From Chrysophaeum taylorii (Eukaryota > Sar > Pelagophyceae > Pelagomonadales > Pelagomonadaceae), in NCBI GenBank assembly GCA_029834535.1, contig JAQMWT010000629.1:1-59068 (forward strand): 59,068 nucleotides of DNA, read 5' to 3'. Each line of letters starts with the position of its first letter. The stretch's first letter is position 1. The notes under the pieces were generated by a model that had not been told where the DNA came from, did not search any database, and saw only the letters and a list, made by a program, of their open reading frames with translations. This document shows, piece after piece, positions 19,996-28,819 of this stretch. A program made the position numbers and the translations under genes.

Positions 19996-21985
19996 GAAGC
20001 ACGCGAAGCTCGACGTGGACTCACAAAAAAGCTGAGCCGGCCATAGAACCCCTCAGCTCCTCCGACAGGATCTACCGCGCCTCTCGAGAGCGCCGGCACA
20101 TGGCGACAAAACTAGTGGTAATGGACTGTTGCGTGGATTCGGAGGCAGTTAGGGCGCGTTGAAAAACGGGCAGAAGGCGATGGAGCATTGGACATCCTCG
20201 CTGGAGGCCTCGAGGAGGTGTTGATGAGGTTGGTGCTGTGAATATCAAAGAGGCTGAAGAGGGGGTCCGTCGAGTTGAGTATGACTTGAGAATGTCGCGC
20301 ACAGCTCGTGGACGGAGAGGTCGTTGGCTACGGTCCTCGGCGGCGAGAAGGGTAACCATGTAGCCGATCATAAAATCGACGGTGGAGAGGGTCGTCTCGA
20401 AGTCAATCGAATAGCCGTGGGACGACGTTCACGGAAGAGGCGACGAGCCAGTCTTTGAAGCGGCAGTAAGAGTCCGTCGCAAGATCCGCGCCACCGTTGA
20501 GCTTTTGACAGGCAGCTTGTAGGGACCGACGACCGTGATCCCGCCCCACAGGCCGCGACTCGTTGGGTCCCAGATGTGCCGGTCACCACTCGATCGGGCG
20601 ACCAACAAGCTTGAATGACCCTGATTCGGTCGTGATTGTGATGGCCGGATCGTAGACGGCTGCCTGAGCCATCGCGTGCCAGCGTCGCGCCCGAAACCGA
20701 ACGTACCCTTGAGGAGCTTGATCTCGGTCCGCTGCCCGCAAGGTGGTTGTGCGTGTTTTGGGGAAGCACGAACGTGATGTTGGGTGTTGTCGAAGACGCC
20801 AGTGGCAAACGCATGGTCTCTGTGAATGTTGGTGACGTTCTGATTTTTCACCATTTTTTGGTCAAGATCTTCGATCGAGGACCTGGCAAGTGAGAAAGCA
20901 GATGGTGAAAGCCTCGATCACGATGGCGCCATCGTCGGTCACTATGATCCCGCCGGACGTCGTCGTCGTGATCGGGCATTCGTTGAGGACCGAGGTCACC
21001 GGCGTCTCCTCGCCGATATTTGAATGGTACTGCGCCGTCACGATCGCTTAGCTCCAATTTCCAGGGCTTACGGTGACGAACGTCGACTCGTTTGCCGCCC
21101 AATTCTGACGCAGAACCGTCGCCACGGGATCTGTCAAGGCTGAGTCAACATTCTCGCACTACACGCGGTCGCAGCGCTTGGCCGCAGCTTCAAGTTTCAC
21201 GATCGCGACGATGATGCCACGCATGATTGTTGTTTGTTGTTGGCTTTTGGTTCTAAGTGCGTCTTCGAATGTCAAGCAGCTGACCACCTATCCCCGAAGC
21301 CCAGTCAACGCCCAAAGGGAAGCCTGTTGTCGGATGCGCACTCAGTTGTTGCAGGCCTGGATTTGTGAAATTAATCCGAGGTGCCTTATACGAGTGTTGC
21401 TGTAAATGTCTGAGCACAAGAAGCACTGAGCTTTGGACCAAAAAAGTTCCGACATTATTATTACTTAGATTATTATTATTGAAGCAAAACGAAATACGCT
21501 TCTTTTCTCCACAGGATGAGAACTGTGAGTCGAGGCGTTCATCTGCTCGAAAGCATTCAACTTGGAACAGTATTGCTTCAAGCAGGCAGCTCTCTTCGAC
21601 AGCCTTCTCCTTGTCTTTTCTATTAAAACCTTGGCAACAATCTGGACAAGTCGCCTACACGCTCCTCGCCGGTGCTCGCGTTGACCAACACCCCCTGGGC
21701 TGGGCTGGGCTGGGCTGGGCTGGGCTGGGCTGGGTCGTCGTGGTGGCCAGCAGCTTCACGCACCCAGGTGGCCAGCCGTCTGCAGAGGGCTTTGCGATCT
21801 CCGTCTTGCCACATGAAGTAAGTTGCGTCTGCAAACAACACGCGCGCTGGCTCACAAAACCACATCGGCCGCTCACCGAGCGGCGCGCTCTTGGCCGTCT
21901 TTCGCATCGTCTTTATTTTTCAGCTCCTTGTCTTCGAAGAAGCAGAAGAAGAAGCGGTGTGGTGGGCGTACCAGTTGCCGCACCA
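19996..21985. other. Gene-poor stretch with broken coding-like pieces
   Basis: On the minus strand between about 20370 and 21100, three frames each give protein-like pieces that stop and start, which suggests a decayed gene; I cannot name it. A TGGGC pentamer run (about 41 bp) lies at 21695-21735. A long + strand frame (21365-22111) reads as a Gly-Leu-Gly-Trp-Ala repeat there and is not a gene. Confidence 0.4.
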
Positions 21986-22558
21986 CTATCTTGGTATGGA
22001 CGTATGTGTGTCAGTTGCACGTCGGGTCCGGTAGACCCAGAGCTGAGCGCCGCCCGACCACGACGCCTTGCACCACATTTGGTGCACGCAGGCGAGGCGG
22101 GTGTGACTTAATTTGGCCGTGGACAAGACAAAGGCGCCATCCTGGAGCGTCTCCCCCAACAAGGTCGCTATCCTTTCCTTGTCTGGAAAGAGCAGGACGT
22201 TGGCGACGACGATCGCCGCCGAACCCCATACGTGCGAAGTCCTGAAAATGTCGTCGCAGATGAGCGTCGCGTCGCAGCCGAGACGATCGCGCGCCTCGCA
22301 CGCCAGGCCATGGAGCGCGGGCTGGATCTCGACGCCCCCGGTCTCCTCCAAGTCGTCTGCCAAGGCGAGGACGATGGTCCCCGCGCCGCTCCCTAAATCC
22401 CAGAGGCCACCGGCCCGACGCGGCCGGCAAAACCGGTCGACGATGCGACCCAAGTCCACAGGGTCGAGCTCCCCGTAGGTCAAGGCCCCGCCCTTTGCCG
22501 CCACCTCGTAGGCGCGTCGCGTGGCAACGAGGATTTTTGTTGATCGCTTTTTCGCCAT
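21986..22558 (-). CDS. DOT1-like SAM-dependent methyltransferase
   Basis: This is a 190-residue class I methyltransferase fold with no extra domain. Visible landmarks are TYGEL (27-31), DLGSGAG (54-60, AdoMet loop), VEIQP (76-80, the acidic second strand), ANVLLF (119-124) and LSTAKL (145-150). The combination Y-GEL ... DLGSG ... N-x-x-x-F ... VST is typical of DOT1 histone H3K79 methyltransferases and of small DOT1-like enzymes. The protein is much shorter than DOT1L, so the substrate is open. The ATG at 22558 is only 37 bp from the divergent PFK start. A non-histone substrate is possible. Confidence 0.7.
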   Translation of the reverse strand: MAKKRSTKILVATRRAYEVAAKGGALTYGELDPVDLGRIVDRFCRPRRAGGLWDLGSGAGTIVLALADDLEETGGVEIQPALHGLACEARDRLGCDATLICDDIFRTSHVWGSAAIVVANVLLFPDKERIATLLGETLQDGAFVLSTAKLSHTRLACVHQMWCKASWSGGAQLWVYRTRRATDTHTSIPR

Positions 22559-22595
22559 TTTTTTCGTTATCCTTACCCTCCGCCCCTCATTTCAG

Positions 22596-24044
22596 ATGGC
22601 TTCTCGGTTGATGTTCGCCCGGCGGTTGATGATGAGCGTGCCCGGCGTAGCGTGCGCGCGGTTCGCGTGGAGCGAGGAGGAGCCGTATCAGCACAAGATA
22701 ACGGGGGTAGACATCGTGCGGATCCATCATCTGTCCGAGCTCGGGTTCGCGTCGAAGAGAGTGAGCAACCGGCGATCGTTTGGGTACGCCAAGTTTATCG
22801 GTGCGAACGAATGCGTGCTCGGAGACATCGTGCTGCGAGAGGCCGCGGAGCCGACGACGTTGAAGGCGTACATGCGCGCGGGGCCGCGGGCGACGCTCCA
22901 CTTCGACCCGTCGGAAACGAGGGTCGCGATCGTGACGTGCGGCGGGCTATGTCCCGGGATGAACTCGATAATAAAGAATCTCGTGACGACGCTCAAGGGG
23001 CACTACGGGGTGTCGAAGATATACGGGATCCGCGGCGGGTACCGGGGGTTCACCTCGGTGGGCTGGGACGCCCCTTTGTTGTTGACCGAAGAGACGGTCG
23101 ACGCGGCGCACCGGCAAGGCGGTACGATCCTGGGAACGTCGAGGGGTGGCTTCGACGCCGAGAAAATCGTGGAATGGCTGCGCGCGAAGCGCGTCGACCA
23201 GCTCTACGTGATCGGCGGCGACGGAACCCACCGCGGCGCTTACAAGTTGAGCGAACTTTGCATCGAAAAGGGCCTGAATATCGCGGTCGCCGGCATACCC
23301 AAGACGATCGACAACGACATCGGCGTGATCGACCGGAGTTTTGGGTTCATGACGGCAGTTTCGGAGGCGGTCCGCGCGATATCGGCGGCGCGCGTCGAGG
23401 CGGAGTGCAACGCCCCCAACGGCGTCGGGGTCGTCAAGCTCATGGGCCGCAACGCGGGCTTCCTCGCCGCGTACGCGACCCTCGCGTCGCAGGACGTAGA
23501 CCTCTGCCTCGTCCCCGAAGTCCCTATCGACCTCGTCGGGCCCGGCGGCGTCCTCAACCACATCGAGCGCGTCATCGACGCCAAGGGCCACGCGGTCGTC
23601 GTCGTTGCCGAAGGCGCCGGCGAGGAGCTCCTCGGGGTCTCGGCCGTAACGGACGCGGGAGGTAACCGCCAACTTCCCCCCGTCGGGGAGTGGCTCTGCG
23701 ACAAGATCAAGGACCACTTCAAGCACGAGGGTAAGGAAGCCACCCTCAAGTACATCGACCCCTCCTACATGGTGCGCTCCGTCCCCGCGGATGCCTCCGA
23801 CTCCTACCTCTGCATGACGCTCGCGCACGCTTCCGCGCACGGCGCGATGGCCGGCTACACAGGCTTCACCGTCGGCCTCGTCAACAACAGGACCGTCATG
23901 GTTCCCATACCCGAGCTCGCCAAGGCATCTCCGCGCGCCATGGCCGCCCACGGCCGGACCTGGGAGCGCGTCGTCTCCATCACCGGACAGCCAGCCTCCC
24001 AGAACTCGCTCGCCAAGCCACTTCCCGGCACGACAAAGATCTGA
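22596..24044 (+). CDS. PFK: ATP-dependent 6-phosphofructokinase, plant type, with N-terminal extension
   Basis: This enzyme phosphorylates fructose-6-phosphate to fructose-1,6-bisphosphate. From the ATG at 22596 it has 482 residues. Landmarks are CGGLCPGMN (115-123), GGDGT (207-211), PKTIDNDI (235-242, with the catalytic Asp in TIDND) and MGRNAG (283-288). GGDGT, as opposed to GGDDS, marks an ATP-using enzyme of the plant/trypanosomatid group and not a PPi-PFK. The open frame upstream of 22596 starts with GTG and overlaps the neighbouring gene's start, so 22596 is preferred. The first ~25 residues (MASRLMFARRLMMS...) are Arg-rich, amphipathic and without acid residues, as in mitochondrial presequences; location is inferred. 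There are no introns. Confidence 0.93.
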   Translation: MASRLMFARRLMMSVPGVACARFAWSEEEPYQHKITGVDIVRIHHLSELGFASKRVSNRRSFGYAKFIGANECVLGDIVLREAAEPTTLKAYMRAGPRATLHFDPSETRVAIVTCGGLCPGMNSIIKNLVTTLKGHYGVSKIYGIRGGYRGFTSVGWDAPLLLTEETVDAAHRQGGTILGTSRGGFDAEKIVEWLRAKRVDQLYVIGGDGTHRGAYKLSELCIEKGLNIAVAGIPKTIDNDIGVIDRSFGFMTAVSEAVRAISAARVEAECNAPNGVGVVKLMGRNAGFLAAYATLASQDVDLCLVPEVPIDLVGPGGVLNHIERVIDAKGHAVVVVAEGAGEELLGVSAVTDAGGNRQLPPVGEWLCDKIKDHFKHEGKEATLKYIDPSYMVRSVPADASDSYLCMTLAHASAHGAMAGYTGFTVGLVNNRTVMVPIPELAKASPRAMAAHGRTWERVVSITGQPASQNSLAKPLPGTTKI

Positions 24045-24071
24045 TATGATTTGTTGTTGTTCTTGTCATAA

Positions 24072-24338
24072 TTAATTGTGGGGGATCGCCGTCCGGTCGT
24101 GCTCCATCACCGACGCCTCGGTCGGGTACATGTTGTAGATGGCGGCCTGTCGCCGCAGCACCCCGAGCTGGGCGACCCCCTCCTCGTAGGCCGCCGAGGC
24201 TTCCGACCCCGTCAGGCCACGGTTCTCCTCGAATCCTATCTTGACCCGTCTCAAAGCGTACTCCCGGACGTTGTAGTGCTTGATCCGTTTCGCCTCGCTC
24301 AACATCTGCCGGTACAAGCTTCGTGCGCTGCTCATCAT
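24072..24338 (-). CDS. ISD11: LYR-motif protein ISD11 (LYRM4)
   Basis: This 88-residue mitochondrial protein stabilises the cysteine desulfurase NFS1 in Fe-S cluster assembly. The LYR tripeptide is in SLYRQMLSEAKRIKHYN (residues 7-23). It is followed by REYALRRVKIGFEENRGL and a GVLRRQAAIYNMY stretch, which match the order in LYRM4 (YN-x-R-x-YA-x-RR, F-EN, LGVIRRQ). The upstream TTG-initiated extension has no support; ATG at 24338 gives the normal family length. It ends 27 bp from the PFK stop, tail to tail, and is head to head with TRAPPC1 (120 bp apart). Confidence 0.9.
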   Translation of the reverse strand: MMSSARSLYRQMLSEAKRIKHYNVREYALRRVKIGFEENRGLTGSEASAAYEEGVAQLGVLRRQAAIYNMYPTEASVMEHDRTAIPHN

Positions 24339-24458
24339 TCTTCTTCGCCTGACCTGACGACGACACCACACGCGCAATAATACTTAACCCTTTTCTCCTC
24401 GACTCCGTTCGCGTCGCCTTGGAGAGAGAGGTTGTTGTGGTGGTCTTGTACCACAACC

Positions 24459-24875
24459 ATGATCTACAACATGTACATCTTCAACCGTCGCGGGACGTGC
24501 GTGTACTACCGGCGGTGGCACGGTCGTGAAAATGACGAGGAGAAGCAGCGGCTGGTGTTTGGGATGTTGTACTCGATGAACGAGCTCGTGGGCAAGTTGT
24601 CGGGCTCGATTTCCAAGGACGGCATGCTGACCATAAAGACCAACTCGTTCACGATGCACCAGTTTCACACGGCGTCGGGGACGCGGTTTGTGCTCAACAC
24701 GGACAACAACGCGGGGGATTTGCGTCAGAACATGTACCACATCTACGCGATGATATGGGTCGAGTGCGTCGTCAAATCCCCCATGTGGTCCCCGATGAGC
24801 GCGACCCCCGTGGACTCGCCCCTTTTCGACCGCCAGCTCGAGACCTACCTCGAGGGCCTCACCTGCTTCCGATGA
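24459..24875 (+). CDS. TRAPPC1: TRAPP complex subunit 1 (Bet5/TRAPPC1)
   Basis: This is a 138-residue longin-fold subunit of the TRAPP core, which activates Rab1/Ypt1 in ER-Golgi traffic. Landmarks are MIYNMYIFNRRGTCVYYRRW (1-20), LVFGMLYSMNELVGKLS, the FTMHQFHTASGTRFVLNTD strand pair, and the ending RQNMYHIYAMIWVECVVKSP and LFDRQLETYL. The order and length match animal and yeast Bet5 proteins. The ATG at 24459 directly begins the first strand. It shares its upstream region with ISD11. No signal peptide is expected. There are no introns. Confidence 0.93.
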   Translation: MIYNMYIFNRRGTCVYYRRWHGRENDEEKQRLVFGMLYSMNELVGKLSGSISKDGMLTIKTNSFTMHQFHTASGTRFVLNTDNNAGDLRQNMYHIYAMIWVECVVKSPMWSPMSATPVDSPLFDRQLETYLEGLTCFR

Positions 24876-25211
24876 TGACGACGACCACGCGCAACGACGA
24901 CATATTTATTAAATTAAATGGTGGTTCGCGCGATTTTATCTTCTTATCATTATTCGCATACGCGGCACCCCGCTTCGCTCCTCGACTCGACTCGACTCGA
25001 GTCGAGTCGACTCGATGCGGGCCCACTCAGGCGGGGGGATACCAGTACCTACATGCCCCCCGACGACTAGACCTATATAGCACGAGACACGGTTCAAACG
25101 AAACAACTTGCGTAACAATAAGAGCCGTTGGATACCGTTGGTCATAAAACAGGCGATGATGGCCGTTTATTTTTGAGGAGGAAGGAAACTTTGTTCCGGG
25201 GCCGGCCCGCG
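24876..25211. promoter_or_regulatory. Intergenic region with palindromic CGACT/CGAGT run and TATA-like site
   Basis: At about 24981-25016, CGACT units are followed by CGAGT units and make a GC-rich palindrome that could fold as a hairpin. A TATA-like site (ctatatagc, about 25071-25079) lies roughly 135 bp upstream of the formin ATG at 25212. Either may belong to the formin promoter; this is inference. Confidence 0.35.
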
Positions 25212-27545
25212 ATGGAGGGGACCCTGGAGAAGCTAATTGTGCGGCCGTTCGGGCTCCGGGTGTGGCAGGCGCGGCACGTGTATCTTACGGGGAAGGCGGT
25301 GGAGGTGGAATCGCACGAGAGCGAGGTGAAGGTGTACCCGTTGTTGTCGTTCTTCGTGGCCGACACTGTCGCGGGCGTGCCCAAAGGCAAGTACGGGCTC
25401 GCATTTCTAGACGAGGAGACGGGGGAGGTGCGGCTGACGCTCGCGTGTGCCACGCGGTTCGAGCACCGGAGGTGGGTCGAGGCGATTAGAGGGGCGCAAA
25501 ACGCGGCGCGGCCGCCGTCGCGACGGCGTCGCACCGCCGTGTTCTCGCCGCCCGCGGCCCTCCGAAAGCCGCTCAAGGAGGTCCAGGCGCCGCCGCAGCC
25601 GAAAAAGAGGACACACGAGAGCTTCGAGGTTCGGCTCGAGGTGGCAGACCTCGAGTTTGGAGAGGGGGTATCTTTGGCGGCGGCGGCGACGGGGTCCGGG
25701 CTGCGCGTCGGCGACGAGCTCGTCGCCGTGGGCGACACCTGTCTCTTCGAGGACCCCGAGCAGATCGAGACGGGGGGCGCGTGCGGAGCGAGCGCCGCCG
25801 ACGCCCGGCGCCTGATCGCGACGGCCTCCCGGCCCGTAGTCCTCGCGTTCCGGCGCGCCTTCGACCCGCGCGCGGCGGCGGAAGACGCCCAGCTCAAGCA
25901 GCAGCAGAGGAACGAGGAGGCCGTCCTGCCCGCGGGCGCGCAAAAGTTCGTCAAGATGAGCAAGGTGGGCGTCCCGATGGACGCGGTCCTCGCCAAGGCC
26001 CGGGTCGAGCTCGACGAGAGCGACTGGGCCGCGCTGCGACGCGCTCTCGGCGTCGAGGCTCCTCCTTCGACCGAGCCATCATCAAAACCACCAGTACTTC
26101 AGGAGGAAGATACGAGCAAGTACGAAAGAATGTGCAAACTCGGCGCGCAGCCCGAAGCAGTCCTCGCGCGCGCGGAAACCGAGGGCCTCTCGGAGCGAGC
26201 GCTCGGGATGCTGCGCGCCAAGCTGGGCGTGGCCGCGGTCGCCGCCAAGCCGACGCCGACCAAGGCGGCCGACTACAAGGGCATCCACTGGCAGGGCATG
26301 GACGAGTCGGCGCGACGGAAGCGCGGGAGTCTGTGGGCGCGACACCGGAACAACAAGCGCGAGTCCCTCGGGGAGCGCGCGGAGACCCTCTTCAAGGAAA
26401 ACAAGGCCGCCGTCGAGCTCGTCGACCAGCTCTTCTCGGCGAGAAAGAAGAAACTCGAAGCTGTCGAGGAAGAAAAAAATTCGAGCACGACGACGACGAC
26501 GACGACGACGCGGAAGCGCGCCGAGAGCCTGCGAGTCGCCGACGTCGAGCTCTTGGACAGGCAGAAGGCCTTGAATCTCCACATCACCCTCAAGCCGTTG
26601 CTGAAGAAGCGCGATCCGAGCGACCTCGTCCGGGACCTCGTGTCGCGCGGCCAGGACGTCGACGTTCTCAAGGCGGTGCGCGCCGTGCTCCCCGCGCAGG
26701 ACGACCTCGACAAGGCGCGTCGCGAGGCCTCGGACCAACGTCGGTACACGGCGGCGACCCTCTTCGCTCTCGCGGCCCAGCCCTGGGGCCGGCGCTTTCC
26801 CCGCGTTCTCGACGCTTGGATCACCCTCGGCGAGGCCGAGCGTTCCGCCAACGACGCCTTCGCGGCCACCTCGAACGCCGCCGTCGTGTGTCGCGCCCTC
26901 CGGACGTCGCGCGAGCTCCGGGCGGTCTTGCACGCGGCCTTGGCCCTGGGAAACCAGCTCAACAAGGGGACCAAAAGATCTGGCGCCTACGGGATATCCT
27001 TGGGCGAACTCGAGCGTCTCGAACACACCAAGGCACACAACGGCGTCTCGGCCATAACCGCGCTCGCTCAAATCTTGGACCTCGATACCCAAAACAGGGG
27101 CGACGACGGCCTCGACGCCAAGGCGATCGATGACGCCCTAAGAGGTCTCGTCCTTCTACTAGAAAACCACGCCACCGACGCGAATCCCGATCGCACCTTT
27201 GAGGTCGCCGACAAGCTCAAACTCAGGCTCGCGGCCGTCAAGCGGGTCGCCTCTCTCCCGACCGACGACGACGACGACCACCACCACCGCTGGGATCCCG
27301 ACGACAAAAGAGCCCTCGACGACTTTGCCGCCGCGTCGATCGCTGTCATGGATACCCTCGATGCCGCCAAGGCCGCCCTCGACGCCAATCTCCTCTTCCT
27401 CAAAAGGGACACGACCGACCTCCTCGACTACACAAACGAAGCCCAGACACCCCTTCCCGTCGTTCTCGAAGCCCTCAAGCGATTTGCCGCCAACCTCATT
27501 GCCGCCCGCGAGCGCCTCACTGCCAAATGGTGGTGGCAACACTAG
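25212..27545 (+). CDS. Formin with PH, PDZ and FH2 domains
   Basis: This is a 777-residue protein. Residues 1-98 form a PH domain ending in the usual Trp helix (HRRWVEAIRGA). Residues about 137-218 are PDZ-like (FEVRLEVADLEFGEGVSL, then GSGLRVGDELVAVGD). Two short repeats follow (KFVKMSKVGVPMDAVLAK and KYERMCKLGAQPEAVLAR), which resemble the K-Y-x-x-M-x-K-x-G-x-P motif of WASH subunit CCDC53. Residues about 358-775 are an FH2 domain: the IHWQGM entry, a lasso/linker region, then VLHAALALGNQLNKGT and a late helical bundle. FH2 domains nucleate and elongate actin filaments. No poly-Pro FH1 is seen, which is odd for an actin-elongating formin. The start is the ATG at 25212; the open frame upstream starts at a TTG. 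There is a Thr run from an ACG repeat at 26485-26511. Confidence 0.85.
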   Translation: MEGTLEKLIVRPFGLRVWQARHVYLTGKAVEVESHESEVKVYPLLSFFVADTVAGVPKGKYGLAFLDEETGEVRLTLACATRFEHRRWVEAIRGAQNAARPPSRRRRTAVFSPPAALRKPLKEVQAPPQPKKRTHESFEVRLEVADLEFGEGVSLAAAATGSGLRVGDELVAVGDTCLFEDPEQIETGGACGASAADARRLIATASRPVVLAFRRAFDPRAAAEDAQLKQQQRNEEAVLPAGAQKFVKMSKVGVPMDAVLAKARVELDESDWAALRRALGVEAPPSTEPSSKPPVLQEEDTSKYERMCKLGAQPEAVLARAETEGLSERALGMLRAKLGVAAVAAKPTPTKAADYKGIHWQGMDESARRKRGSLWARHRNNKRESLGERAETLFKENKAAVELVDQLFSARKKKLEAVEEEKNSSTTTTTTTTRKRAESLRVADVELLDRQKALNLHITLKPLLKKRDPSDLVRDLVSRGQDVDVLKAVRAVLPAQDDLDKARREASDQRRYTAATLFALAAQPWGRRFPRVLDAWITLGEAERSANDAFAATSNAAVVCRALRTSRELRAVLHAALALGNQLNKGTKRSGAYGISLGELERLEHTKAHNGVSAITALAQILDLDTQNRGDDGLDAKAIDDALRGLVLLLENHATDANPDRTFEVADKLKLRLAAVKRVASLPTDDDDDHHHRWDPDDKRALDDFAAASIAVMDTLDAAKAALDANLLFLKRDTTDLLDYTNEAQTPLPVVLEALKRFAANLIAARERLTAKWWWQH

Positions 27546-27820
27546 CCTCTTGAATTTCGTCCTCGCACTCAACACACCACCATCGAGTAGCTTTTCTCAC
27601 ACACCAAGATCCGACGCTTCCTCATTTCTCCTTCTCTTCACGCCGACTACACACCACACAACGAGAGATGATCGATTGTCATGATGATGCATATGATGAT
27701 GGCACTACCACGCTCCCCGTGCAGCTGTATGGCGCGCTCTCTCCCCTACTAGTCGAAATAAATAAATAAATAAATAAATAAATTAATTAATTAATTAATT
27801 CATACGTGTTAAAAATATAA
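27546..27820. other. 3' spacer with AAAT/AATT microsatellite
   Basis: An AAAT run grades into an AATT run at about 27758-27800. No gene is seen. It borders the fold-back array that begins at 27821. Confidence 0.5.
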
Positions 27821-28157
27821 ACAAGTGCTGGCCAGTAAGTTCACCTAGTCCCAATCTCTAACCCCGGCAAGTTCACCTGTTCCGGTTAAGTTCACCTAGT
27901 CCCAATCTCTAACCCCAGTAAATTCGGCGTAAACCCGCACCCACTCACCCCACTCTCCTTCGAGCTCGTCGCTCTCACCCCCGCCAATCTAAGCTGCTTT
28001 GATCCGCACACGCCGCTAAGCTTTGAGTTTACTCTAAAAGCCCCAGTAAGTTCGCACTTGGTCTCACTAAGTTCACCTGGTCACTAAGTTCACCTAGCCC
28101 CAATCTCTAACCCCAGTAAGTTCACCTGGTTCCAGTAAGTTCACCTGGTCCCAGTAA

Positions 28158-28790
28158 GTTAACCTATAGTGCGCGTGTAGACGCCAGGAGGGGGCTTATC
28201 GGTATTGCGCAGCACGTGTGGAGTAGGGTGGAGTCGTCGACCAAGAAGAGGATATCCTCGGGGATGCCGATCGACAGAGAGCCACGTAGAGCTGGACGTG
28301 GCAGAAGACGGGCTTGGGAAAGAGGACGCCGACCTCGCGGGGCGTCTGGCCCTGGCTCTTGTTGATCGTTTGGCGCAGGAGGGCCTTAAGCGATACAGGT
28401 TGGAGGAGCCTCGGTGACAACGACACGATCGATCATGTATCTGGTACCGTTGCAGTGGCCGTGCTACGGGTCGAGGTTGCGAAGACATTAAGCTCGCGAT
28501 CAAAGTCAGCATGCCGTTGGTTGTCAAGGAGTTCAAAACTCCTCGACTCTTGAGAGCGAGGCGTCGTCTTCCGATCCAACCTAGTCGGCCGAAAAGAACT
28601 CCGACGCCTCGTCTCCGGGAAAAAAAGGCCGCGGTCATGCGCGCGTTGTCAGCATCGACAACATCGTTTCGACGGGGCGTGAGAATGGCGCGCTGAAAGA
28701 GCCGCCGCGGGTCGTGGAAACAGTCTGCGAGGTCGCCGTAGACGGCTTGGAGAATCAATGCCCGCCTGGCTCGCGGGCCTATCTGATCCT
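28158..28790 (-). pseudogene. PIF1/Helitron helicase C-terminal fragment (module 1, left-pointing)
   Basis: Fragments on the minus strand include QAVYGDLADCFHDPRRLF, AILTPRRNDVVDADNARM and, in another frame, TINKSQGQTPREVGVLFPK and QLYVALCRSASPR. The last pair is the classic helicase motif of PIF1-type and Helitron RepHel proteins (TINKSQGQ...QLYVALSR). Frameshifts and stops separate the parts, so the module is not functional. It is inverted relative to the other three modules. Confidence 0.7.
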
Positions 28791-28819
28791 TACCCTAAAT
28801 CGAGGAACAAACTCTCTCC

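Noticed and set aside
21365..22111. 248-codon ORF with Gly-Leu-Gly-Trp-Ala repeat
   Set aside because: It crosses a TGGGC microsatellite and overlaps the methyltransferase gene on the other strand; no domain.
22652..23665. 337-codon Arg-rich ORF overlapping PFK in another frame
   Set aside because: The Arg-rich content is a frame artefact of the high-GC gene; PFK is the real frame.
22947..23951. 334-codon minus-strand ORF opposite PFK
   Set aside because: Shadow ORF; it lacks any family pattern.
25128..25211. 28-codon N-terminal extension of the formin
   Set aside because: The extension starts with TTG; the ATG at 25212 begins the PH domain directly.
27821..28160. CRISPR-like or telomeric repeat (CTAACCCC spacer units)
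   Set aside because: Units are irregular, and spacers are repeats themselves. The block is bounded by inverted ends and linked to helicase fragments.
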